Source of the DNA: Candidatus Levyibacteriota bacterium
GTDB taxonomy: Bacteria > Patescibacteriota > Microgenomatia > Levybacterales > UBA12049
Direction: 5' to 3'
DNA: 10,040 bases
Assembly (NCBI GenBank): GCA_003173995.1
Contig: PRDT01000077.1
Span: 1 to 10,040 of the forward strand
Every line of letters starts with the position of its first letter. Within the stretch, counting starts at the first letter, position 1. Below are positions 1-5,564 of the stretch, in pieces. The position numbers were made by a program, and so were the translations under genes. A model generated the notes under the pieces. That model searched no databases. It worked only from the letters and a program-made list of their open reading frames with translations, and was not told the DNA's origin.

Positions 1-1
1 A

Positions 2-454
2 GCAGCCGCAATACTATTTTCACTTGCCGAGTCAGGACGTGTTATTACTCCAGAAGTACTTGCAGCAGCTGTAGATATGGGTGTTATGTCAATTGGGGCA
101 GAAGCACCTGATGTGATTATCCTTCCAACACAAGAAAGAATTTTCAAGGTAAGTATTGGTGGACCATATGTTGACCAAGGTGACGTTGCCTTAGTACAAG
201 AACTTTGTGCAACCCTGGAAAGCGCTACAAATGTAGACGAAGTATTTGGTAAAGTTTCTAACCACAAAAGGAAAGATAGAAAACATAGAGCTGTCAATTT
301 ATCTCTTGCCTATGATGGTCAAGGGATATTGCATATATATCATCGTGCTCGAGTGAAAAAAGGTATTGAAGTAAGAGATTATGTTATCCAAAGAAATGCC
401 CAGACGCAAGAAGCCACACTGGCACTTGCTTCATCTCTTGGGATTGCTGCGTAA
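2..454 (+). CDS. 3' end of an unknown protein (partial, start outside window)
   Basis: The frame is open from the first bases of the window, so the ATG at 77 is probably internal and 150 C-terminal residues are visible. They contain no cysteine cluster, membrane span or signal that I recognise. The visible part is alpha/beta-like: an Ala-rich helix, the strand pair DVIILPTQERIFKVSIGG, a basic stretch (NHKRKDRKHRAVNL), then strands ILHIYHRARVKKGIEVRDYVI, and an Ala-rich C-terminus. The charged beta-rich half could bind nucleic acid or protein, but that is a guess. The gene ends 156 bases before the AAA+ gene on the same strand. No clear terminator hairpin follows it, so read-through is possible. 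Function unknown. Confidence 0.7.
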   Translation, partial: AAAILFSLAESGRVITPEVLAAAVDMGVMSIGAEAPDVIILPTQERIFKVSIGGPYVDQGDVALVQELCATLESATNVDEVFGKVSNHKRKDRKHRAVNLSLAYDGQGILHIYHRARVKKGIEVRDYVIQRNAQTQEATLALASSLGIAA

Positions 455-518
455 TATTTAGAATTGTTTTCTCAAACATTTATAATGCTGATGTCCTGTC
501 CTTAACCAAGCAATTTTT

Positions 519-537
519 ATTCGCATTTGTTGCGAAT
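519..537 (+). promoter_or_regulatory. Candidate operator, copy 1 (19-bp dyad)
   Basis: ATTCGCATTTGTTGCGAAT has perfect 7-base arms (ATTCGCA/TGCGAAT) around 5 bases. Its last T is the first base of the -35 box of the AAA+ gene promoter. The dyad centre is about 44 bases before the predicted transcription start, a position typical of class II activators, though a repressor could also act there. Closely related dyads sit in the same place at 1920-1938 and 4025-4043. Confidence 0.7.
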
Positions 538-565
538 TGAGCTTCTTTTGCATTCATCATATACT
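537..565 (+). promoter_or_regulatory. Promoter of the AAA+ ATPase gene
   Basis: -35 TTGAGC (537-542), 17-base spacer, -10 TATACT (560-565). The predicted start is near 572, giving a leader of about 39 bases. The -35 box overlaps the last base of the 19-bp dyad. Confidence 0.65.
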
Positions 566-573
566 CCACCCAA

Positions 574-589
574 TCTTACAAAAGTAAGA
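574..589 (+). other. Small hairpin in the 5' leader of the AAA+ gene
   Basis: TCTTAC and GTAAGA can pair around AAAA. The element lies right after the predicted transcription start and just before the ribosome binding site. It could stabilise the mRNA 5' end or be chance; six base pairs is little. Confidence 0.3.
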
Positions 590-594
590 ATGTG

Positions 595-604
595 AGGGGG
601 TGAG
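595..604 (+). promoter_or_regulatory. Strong ribosome binding site of the AAA+ gene
   Basis: AGGGGGTGAG lies six bases before the ATG at 611. It fixes this start. It is the only strong Shine-Dalgarno in the window, where most other starts have none or a weak one. Confidence 0.7.
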
Positions 605-610
605 AAAATT

Positions 611-1864
611 ATGCCAGTAAAAGGAGAATTAACAGTAGGAGCCCCAGTAGAGGTAGATACACCAGTAGGTGCAGTAAATGTTCCAAGTAGTATTGGAGCA
701 CGACTAAGTATTGTTGGAGACAGAGATCAGTCAACAGACGGTGGTGCAACAGTTGCCGAACCAACAGTAGCAGCTCAACCAGTAAAACCATGGGAAACCA
801 GAGCCCCAGGTCTGACAGATTTTCAAGACATGTGGGGAGCAGCTCATGGAGGGGACAGTGCATTAGACAGACTTGTTTTACGACCAAGAGCACGACAAGT
901 AATAGGTGAAGTAAATACCTATCTTGATGCAAATGGTCTTGAGGACGGAGAGAAGGGTATGAAAATTCTTTCTCTTGTCGGTTCTACCGGAGACGGAAAA
1001 ACTTCTGTCGCAGACGCAATTGTTCAAAGAGCACAAGCACGTGGTATTCGTACCATGGATCTTGATCCACTTGATTTACTCAGTGGAACAGCACATGCTT
1101 CACAAAGAGCTTTCCGTACAGATATCAATGATTTCTTAAGCGAAGCTATTAGAGAGGCAAAGCTTGAAGGACGAAATGCGAAAGCAGTTATTGTCTTGAA
1201 TGAAGGCCATGCCTTCCTTTCTCGAACAGAAGGTGATCCTGAGTGGAGACAACGCGCAGCTGCATTAAATAATCTTGTAGATCAGTATGCTAAGAGACAA
1301 GATGTACAAATCGTTTTTGTAGTCACATCTCGTTTCCCATTAGCACCAGATGTACAACGAAGAGCAGCAGCATGGACACTTGAAATGACAGATCCACGAC
1401 CAGCAGAGCGCGCATTAGCAATGTATAATTTGCTGAAGCGTTCAATTGGAAGAAAATCTGGAACAAGTAGATCACTTGATGATGAAGTCGTAGAAGCTGT
1501 AAAGCATCTTGGTTCATTAGACGCAGGAAAGTTAGGTCAAATTATGGCCCAACTTGAAGAAGCAGCTAATGCTACAGGAGATGAATACGATGAAGAAGAT
1601 GAAGAGACATCTCAAGAACATGCATGGGCAGCAAGACTTTTTGGTCTTGTAAGAGCTACACGAGGCTTTGCATTTGGAGATATTACAGAGCTTGTGTCAA
1701 CCGCCAAACTTCGCGCTCGACAAACCAATACACGTGTTTCATTTGACTTAATGATGCAAGTTGCATCAGAACTTCGACCATCTATCGAAGATAGACACGA
1801 AGAAGAAGCAAGAGAAGCAGTGGAAATGGGACTAAGAACAAGAAGAACAGGCGCAGCAGCCTAA
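611..1864 (+). CDS. Divergent AAA+ ATPase of unknown role
   Basis: 417 residues, start fixed by a strong Shine-Dalgarno. Residues 1-60 are low-complexity, rich in Val, Ala, Pro and Thr, and probably disordered. The AAA+ core runs from about 70 to 300: Walker A GSTGDGKT (124-131), a Walker B-like strand VIVLNEGHAF with N197-E198 in place of the usual Asp-Glu, a sensor-1-like strand VVTSR (237-241), then FPLAPDVQRRAAAW with Arg residues where AAA proteins carry arginine fingers, followed by a segment like the small helical lid. An acidic patch (DEYDEEDEE) lies near residue 326, and the C-terminus is helical and charged. There is no signal or membrane span, so it is cytoplasmic. P-loop NTPases of this kind usually drive remodelling of a protein or DNA partner; the substrate here is unknown. 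The promoter carries the same 19-bp dyad as the genes at 1982 and 3987, so those two membrane proteins are the best candidate partners. Calling it AAA+ is fairly safe; a STAND or DNA-transfer ATPase is the alternative. Confidence 0.75.
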   Translation: MPVKGELTVGAPVEVDTPVGAVNVPSSIGARLSIVGDRDQSTDGGATVAEPTVAAQPVKPWETRAPGLTDFQDMWGAAHGGDSALDRLVLRPRARQVIGEVNTYLDANGLEDGEKGMKILSLVGSTGDGKTSVADAIVQRAQARGIRTMDLDPLDLLSGTAHASQRAFRTDINDFLSEAIREAKLEGRNAKAVIVLNEGHAFLSRTEGDPEWRQRAAALNNLVDQYAKRQDVQIVFVVTSRFPLAPDVQRRAAAWTLEMTDPRPAERALAMYNLLKRSIGRKSGTSRSLDDEVVEAVKHLGSLDAGKLGQIMAQLEEAANATGDEYDEEDEETSQEHAWAARLFGLVRATRGFAFGDITELVSTAKLRARQTNTRVSFDLMMQVASELRPSIEDRHEEEAREAVEMGLRTRRTGAAA

Positions 1865-1882
1865 GTCCTATAGCGTAGAGAT

Positions 1883-1911
1883 TTGAGAGCCTTTCACACG
1901 AAGGCTCTCAA
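1883..1911 (+). terminator. Intrinsic terminator after the AAA+ gene
   Basis: An 11-base-pair perfect stem (TTGAGAGCCTT/AAGGCTCTCAA) with a 7-base loop begins 18 bases after the stop codon. The following tract (tctgttgt) is only moderately T-rich, so termination may be partial. The element separates the AAA+ gene from the next gene's own promoter. Confidence 0.65.
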
Positions 1912-1919
1912 TCTGTTGT

Positions 1920-1938
1920 ATGCGCAATCAATGCGAAT
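1920..1938 (+). promoter_or_regulatory. Candidate operator, copy 2 (19-bp dyad)
   Basis: ATGCGCAATCAATGCGAAT matches copy 1 at 13 of 19 positions. The right arm TGCGAAT is identical and the left arm has one change (G at position 3). Its last T again starts the -35 box of the promoter that follows. Confidence 0.65.
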
Positions 1939-1966
1939 TGGTTATTTTCTCTCCCCACGGTATTAT
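1938..1966 (+). promoter_or_regulatory. Promoter of the 1982 membrane-protein gene
   Basis: -35 TTGGTT (1938-1943), 17-base spacer, -10 TATTAT (1961-1966). The predicted start is near 1973, only about 9 bases before the ATG. There is room for only a short AGGAT abutting the start, so the transcript is nearly leaderless. Confidence 0.6.
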
Positions 1967-1981
1967 CCACTCTTATAGGAT

Positions 1982-3049
1982 ATGAGCGCTGAACGTCTTG
2001 AGACAATTGCTCCTGAGAATGGAGCACAAATGCTGGGACAGCCTGCTTTGGCAGATGTGATGCCTCCAGAAGCTGCAGAACTACCAGCTGTGGCCCTGTC
2101 TTCATTGGAGGCAACAGCGTTACCCACAATACCCTTTGAAGAGCCTACAGAGCCCACAGGACGACCAGGAAGACGAACTCCTGCTGAGAGTAGCGCTCCT
2201 GATGAGCCTGTTGTCCTCATAACCGATGACTTACCTTTGCAGGCTTGGATTAATCTGTCTTTTCTAGGTACAATACTAAGTGAGGCAGCTTCATATCGTA
2301 ATCCTCAAAGAGATCCTCAGGTGACTGCTCGAAGAGCAAATGGAGTACTTACCCGTGCCACTATTTTGTGTCTTATGCCTTTGCCTGGGATAGCTATTAG
2401 AGGCCTCTTAGCCTATGCTGCCTGGGCTGCTATCAATCCTCAGGATGCAGTCGCACAGATAGTCAACCCAATAAAAACGCTTGCACAAATTGGAGGAGAC
2501 AGGATTGCAGCTTGGAGGGCAGGAGAAAGAGGAAAGGAAGTGCGTGAAGAGAGAAAAGAAGCACGACGTCTTACTGCCTATCAAAAGCAAGTCGCAGACT
2601 TTCAAAAAGCACATGCTGATGAAATAGAAGCTTGGGCAAAGAAGTATCATGTCACTGAAGATGAGGCTACTTCACATTTGATGCAAAAAGAATTTGTTGA
2701 AACCAACAGGGAGCGCATCCTTGAGTTATTCAAGCTTTTTGAACCGAAAACCTTTGAAGAAGTACGACAGACGCTTTTACAAATGGTTCAGGATGAAATA
2801 GATGAAAAAATGGAGCTACAAGCCTTAAGAAGTGCACTTCGCATTCCAGAGGCACTTCTTATTGGCTTAGGCTTAGGAGTTGGAACACTTCTTCTTGGCG
2901 AACTTATTCCACTTGCTTTGGTAGGATTTGCGGCAATGCTTCTTTTCCCCATTATAATGCGTGTTGTTATCCCACATCTTGAAGCTGGATATGATAGAGC
3001 AAGGGAAAGATATCTCAAAGACCATCCTCAAGTCGAGGAAGAGCACTAA
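1982..3049 (+). CDS. Membrane protein with charged helical middle, unknown family
   Basis: 355 residues that I do not recognise. Residues 1-80 are Pro/Glu/Ala-rich and probably disordered. A hydrophobic stretch at about 126-150 may be a membrane or amphipathic segment. Residues 173-285 are very rich in Glu, Lys, Arg, Gln and Ala (EVREERKEARRLTAYQKQV and similar) and should form long helices, possibly coiled coil. Two membrane spans follow at about 290-305 and 309-330 (IGLGLGVGTLLLGELIP, ALVGFAAMLLFPIIMRVVI), then a short charged tail. With two or three spans, the helical region and tail are most likely cytoplasmic, where they could meet the AAA+ ATPase encoded upstream. The promoter shares the 19-bp dyad with genes 611 and 3987. 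The 3' end overlaps the convergent gene by four bases. The start at 1982 fits the promoter; no good Shine-Dalgarno is seen. The protein is real by frame and promoter, but its function is unknown. Confidence 0.7.
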   Translation: MSAERLETIAPENGAQMLGQPALADVMPPEAAELPAVALSSLEATALPTIPFEEPTEPTGRPGRRTPAESSAPDEPVVLITDDLPLQAWINLSFLGTILSEAASYRNPQRDPQVTARRANGVLTRATILCLMPLPGIAIRGLLAYAAWAAINPQDAVAQIVNPIKTLAQIGGDRIAAWRAGERGKEVREERKEARRLTAYQKQVADFQKAHADEIEAWAKKYHVTEDEATSHLMQKEFVETNRERILELFKLFEPKTFEEVRQTLLQMVQDEIDEKMELQALRSALRIPEALLIGLGLGVGTLLLGELIPLALVGFAAMLLFPIIMRVVIPHLEAGYDRARERYLKDHPQVEEEH

Positions 3050-3987
3050 GCTGCAGAAGCAAAAAGGCTTGCATATATTTCATCTGCAGGATCGAGTACT
3101 GCTGATGTTGCATCTCCATGACTAGCCTCAACTGGGATAACATCTCCAGGATGAAGTTGAATTGACTCATCACTACTTGCCTTCATATGTTTTTCAAGAG
3201 TAGTAGACAAATCCCCGAGTGAAACACCACCATCATGAGCGCCATAATAATAACCTTCATCTGCTTGGACTGTAGGAGGTTGGTCAGTATGATCACCACT
3301 AATACGTACAACAATATCAGTAAATCTACCCACACTTGCTAACTGACCTTCAAATCCTGGAGCAAATTTCATGTACCAACTTGTAGTACCATCAGCGTTA
3401 TGGATTGGATATGAATCAGATGAGTTCTCAGGTCCTAATTGTGAACCTAGATTGTTATATTGTGAAGGAAATGTTTGGGCTGTTGCCAAAAGATAATTTG
3501 CACTTACATGCTTGGAATGACACAGGTCAAAAAGTTGTTTTGCTTGATCATCGGTGAGACCATGCCCCCAGTCAGTTTGTTGAATGTGGTGCGTAAAGAC
3601 ATCAAGTGTAATCGTATCGTACCATTGTCCATCGATATTTTGTTCCATAGTAAAGTAACCAGCATGATCACCTGGATTAAAAGGAATATTCACAATATGA
3701 TCGGTATCTTGTGGAGGAAATGTCGGCGTATCATGAGTACCATGAATAGCGTCAGGACCCTGTGGACCATGTGAAGCAATAGGAACAGGAGCTGCATCAT
3801 GTGGCAAAAAATGAGATACTCCCCAGCCTAACAGACCAAGTCCTGCTGCTGCCGTAAGAAAAGCTACAGCCTCAGACGTACCAATATGACGTCTTCCACG
3901 TCTTTCACGCAGTCTTACTGCTGCAACATCTCCTCTTGTAGCTGTATCTTCACCGCCTGGTGTTTGTTCTGTCGATCTTCCTGACAT
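3046..3987 (-). CDS. Single-pass surface-exposed protein, unknown family
   Basis: 313 residues. Residues 1-37 are charged and Arg-rich near the membrane (RLRERRGRR), followed by one membrane span at about 38-61 (SEAVAFLTAAAGLGLLGWG), giving an N-in, C-out topology. Residues 62-100 are a His/Pro/Asp-rich linker. The exported part (about 100-313) is acidic and rich in aromatic residues, His and Asp (TMEQNIDGQWYDTITL, WYMKFAPGFEGQLASVGRF, GYYYGAHDGGVSLGDL), with a single Cys at 156, and looks like a folded extracellular domain. I recognise no catalytic motif. The His content could bind metal, but no HxH or HExxH signature settles it. The start at 3987 lies nine bases after a -10 box, so the mRNA is practically leaderless. 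It has the same dyad promoter as genes 611 and 1982. Its stop overlaps that of gene 1982. Read-through from the deacetylase gene upstream is also possible. Confidence 0.7.
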   Translation of the reverse strand: MSGRSTEQTPGGEDTATRGDVAAVRLRERRGRRHIGTSEAVAFLTAAAGLGLLGWGVSHFLPHDAAPVPIASHGPQGPDAIHGTHDTPTFPPQDTDHIVNIPFNPGDHAGYFTMEQNIDGQWYDTITLDVFTHHIQQTDWGHGLTDDQAKQLFDLCHSKHVSANYLLATAQTFPSQYNNLGSQLGPENSSDSYPIHNADGTTSWYMKFAPGFEGQLASVGRFTDIVVRISGDHTDQPPTVQADEGYYYGAHDGGVSLGDLSTTLEKHMKASSDESIQLHPGDVIPVEASHGDATSAVLDPADEIYASLFASAA

Positions 3988-3996
3988 ATTTGAGCG

Positions 3997-4025
3997 ATTT
4001 TACTAAATGAATGACCTTCGCTCAA
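3997..4025 (-). promoter_or_regulatory. Promoter of the surface-protein gene
   Basis: On the minus strand: -35 TTGAGC (4025-4020), 17-base spacer, -10 TAAAAT (4002-3997). Nine bases then separate it from the ATG at 3987. Its -35 hexamer and spacer length are identical to those of the AAA+ gene promoter. Confidence 0.65.
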
Positions 4026-4043
4026 TTCGTTATGAATACGAAT
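4025..4043 (-). promoter_or_regulatory. Candidate operator, copy 3 (19-bp dyad)
   Basis: Read on the minus strand, ATTCGTATTCATAACGAAT has perfect 6-base arms (ATTCGT/ACGAAT). It ends on the first T of the -35 box, exactly as copies 1 and 2 do. It begins six bases after the deacetylase stop codon. Confidence 0.65.
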
Positions 4044-4049
4044 GGTTAA

Positions 4050-4973
4050 TTAGAGGCCGTACGCTGAAAGAGGAGCATTGCCTATATGAATTCTGCGAAG
4101 TGCCATGATATTAGACTCACATTGATAACTTCCACCAATTGTTGAGAACGCACCGACAAATCCATCCTGCTGTAACAGCTTATGCAGTGCACTATTTCCT
4201 TGTCCAGAGCCATAAGGATAAGTAAATATACTGATAGGCTTGCCTAAATTGGATTCTAGTTGCTGCTTGGCTGTCATAATTTCTTCCTGATCTTTTGTCG
4301 GATTGCCAGATCCTGTTGGATAATGAGACCAGGTATGATCGTAGGCATAAATATGACCACTGTTGACCATTTCTTTGAGTTGATCCCAGGTAAAATAGGT
4401 ATTGTCTCCCACTCCACCTAAAAGGCCTGTTGCAACCATAATATTGCCAACAAGGTTGTACTTTTTGAGTATCTGAAATGCATACTGGTAATTATCTTCA
4501 TACCCATCATCAAGGGTTATAACAATACTTCTCCCAGGGAGTTGTGAGTGAGACCTGATAGCATCAACAAGTTGTTGGGCACTAATACTGGTATAGCCGT
4601 GAGACAAAATATATTCCATTTGTTGGTCAAAATATCCAGGGTCAACTGTTAAAGAACCCTGACCTTTGGGTTGAGCATCACTCATCGGTTGCACATGGTG
4701 ATACATGATTACCGGAACTTGTAAGCAAAATCCTGCAGGGATTGCTGGCGTTGGGGTGGCAGTTGGTACAGGTGTAGCTGTTGGCTTTGGGACTATTGTT
4801 GGAAAAAGGCTCGCAACAACTTTTTTGGGTGTCTTGAGCACAGGGCGAGGACCTGAATACTGCTCAGCAACATTATAGCTAATACTACAAAATAGGATAA
4901 AAAGTGATACTACCAAAAAAATACGAGGAGCTTGTCCTCGCAACTTCTTTGTAAATTTCATATTGGCCTTCAT
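4050..4973 (-). CDS. Membrane-anchored polysaccharide deacetylase (NodB/CE4)
   Basis: 307 residues. A basic N-terminus and one membrane span at about 18-35 are followed by a Pro/Thr linker (PTATPVPTATPTP, about 63-77) and then a NodB homology domain outside the membrane. CE4 motifs visible: TLDDG (153-157, catalytic and metal-binding Asp pair), HTWSH (213-217, the metal-binding H-x3-H), YPYG (252-255), and RRIH (293-296, the C-terminal His). The opening PVIMYHHV (87-94) is typical of this family. CE4 enzymes remove N- or O-acetyl groups from peptidoglycan or other polysaccharides using a divalent metal. All the expected residues are present, so it should be active; the substrate is not deducible. 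The ATG at 4961 (MKFTKK) is an alternative start, because a TATAAT overlaps the first ATG and AAGG lies five bases before the second. The gene follows the membrane-protein gene by 13 bases on the same strand, probably as one operon. Confidence 0.9.
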   Translation of the reverse strand: MKANMKFTKKLRGQAPRIFLVVSLFILFCSISYNVAEQYSGPRPVLKTPKKVVASLFPTIVPKPTATPVPTATPTPAIPAGFCLQVPVIMYHHVQPMSDAQPKGQGSLTVDPGYFDQQMEYILSHGYTSISAQQLVDAIRSHSQLPGRSIVITLDDGYEDNYQYAFQILKKYNLVGNIMVATGLLGGVGDNTYFTWDQLKEMVNSGHIYAYDHTWSHYPTGSGNPTKDQEEIMTAKQQLESNLGKPISIFTYPYGSGQGNSALHKLLQQDGFVGAFSTIGGSYQCESNIMALRRIHIGNAPLSAYGL

Positions 4974-4977
4974 TATA
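4972..4977 (-). promoter_or_regulatory. Possible internal -10 box at the deacetylase start
   Basis: On the minus strand a perfect TATAAT overlaps the ATG at 4973. If it is used, transcription would begin near 4965 and the ATG at 4961 would be a leaderless start. No good -35 is seen; an A-rich run lies upstream. It could be chance in AT-rich DNA. Confidence 0.35.
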
Positions 4978-4986
4978 CTCCAAAAC

Positions 4987-5481
4987 CTATCTTTTTTTTA
5001 TTCCTAAATAAGATAAGGTTGCAAAAAAAGCATTTCGCCAAAACGTCCCATGAAAAAGAGTCATCAAAAGAATCACAACAAAGACGATAACGGCATCAAT
5101 ACTAATGCGTCCTTCTGGGCCAAAATAGCTATCTGGGTTGAAGCGAAGCCAAAGAGAAAATTCATCAAGCGTGAGCGCTGCTCCCATACCATAGAGAACA
5201 GAAGACACTCGAAATAATGACTTATCAAATTGAGGAATTCTGATAAACCCCGCAATAAGCAGTAAAAATATACCAAAAACAAGATGGTGCACGTGTATAT
5301 TTCCAATATAGACATTGGTAAAGACATGTTTTGGCAAGACACTACCATTAATGCCGTAGACAATAAGGCGTGCAATAATAAACGTTAAAAGAAATGAGGT
5401 TAACATCAGAAATCTCGGCTCTTCTCGCTTGTTGCGGATATACCTGTTGTAAGTGTTTTGCATTCGACTAAAGTACCTCAT
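4987..5481 (-). CDS. Small polytopic membrane protein with conserved polar residues
   Basis: 164 residues with about four membrane spans (24-44, 64-82, 92-112, 127-147) and basic ends (Arg/Lys-rich N-terminus, IKKR at the C-terminus). Polar residues sit in or at the edges of the spans: HVHH (63-66), LDEF (105-108), then DSYF (117-120) and GRISIDA (124-130). I recall this His-His, Asp-Glu, SIDA pattern from uncharacterised integral membrane proteins, notably in Actinobacteria, without a known function. The acidic and His residues could bind a metal in a membrane hydrolase, but that is inference. The start at 5481 has no Shine-Dalgarno; a -10 box (TATAAT, minus strand 5511-5506) lies 24 bases before it. 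It is the first gene of a likely two-gene unit with the polysaccharide deacetylase, suggesting a job in surface polymer or lipid handling. Confidence 0.8.
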   Translation of the reverse strand: MRYFSRMQNTYNRYIRNKREEPRFLMLTSFLLTFIIARLIVYGINGSVLPKHVFTNVYIGNIHVHHLVFGIFLLLIAGFIRIPQFDKSLFRVSSVLYGMGAALTLDEFSLWLRFNPDSYFGPEGRISIDAVIVFVVILLMTLFHGTFWRNAFFATLSYLGIKKR

Positions 5482-5505
5482 AGTATGAATTTGCTGGTAT
5501 CTTTT

Positions 5506-5526
5506 ATTATACCGTAATGGTATAAT
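5506..5526. promoter_or_regulatory. Perfect palindrome holding two divergent -10 boxes
   Basis: Eight-base arms ATTATACC and GGTATAAT flank GTAAT. The right arm contains TATAAT (5521-5526) reading towards typA, and the left arm gives TATAAT on the minus strand (5511-5506) reading towards the membrane-protein gene. The two -10 boxes are only nine bases apart, so polymerases could not occupy both at once. Confidence 0.6.
5518..5526 (+). promoter_or_regulatory. Extended -10 promoter of typA
   Basis: TGGTATAAT is a consensus extended -10 (TGN plus TATAAT). No good -35 lies at 16-18 bases, which extended -10 promoters can do without. The predicted start is near 5533. Confidence 0.55.
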
Positions 5527-5536
5527 GATTGAAAGA

Positions 5537-5550
5537 GCGCAGGACTGCGC
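5537..5550 (+). other. GC hairpin plus T run in the typA leader
   Basis: GCGCAGGACTGCGC forms a short GC-rich hairpin (5-6 base pairs) followed closely by TTTTT (5553-5557). It begins about five bases after the predicted typA transcription start and ends before the ATG at 5565. It resembles a minimal attenuator, but the stem is short and it may only protect the mRNA end. Confidence 0.35.
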
Positions 5551-5564
5551 GATTTTTGTACCCT

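Noticed and set aside
519..537. Reading the dyad as a LexA/SOS box or a CIRCE element
   Set aside because: The arms ATTCG...CGAAT have the opposite order to the Gram-positive LexA box (CGAAC...GTTCG) and differ from CIRCE in sequence and arm length, so no known regulator is assigned.
609..932. Leu-rich open frame on the minus strand
   Set aside because: Shadow of the AAA+ gene; the Leu runs are the complement of its GCA and ACA-type codons, so this is not a membrane protein.
3475..3774. Open frame on the plus strand inside the surface-protein gene
   Set aside because: Antisense shadow of a gene with its own promoter; no promoter or ribosome site and an implausible composition.
4025..4043. 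Reading the third dyad as a terminator of the deacetylase gene
   Set aside because: Stem of six A/T-rich pairs, no T run after it on the minus strand, and its position relative to the -35 box matches the other two promoter dyads.
5529..5564. Upstream TTG start that would lengthen TypA by 12 residues
   Set aside because: The TTG at 5529 precedes the predicted transcription start, and the extra residues do not resemble TypA N-termini, whereas the ATG at 5565 does.
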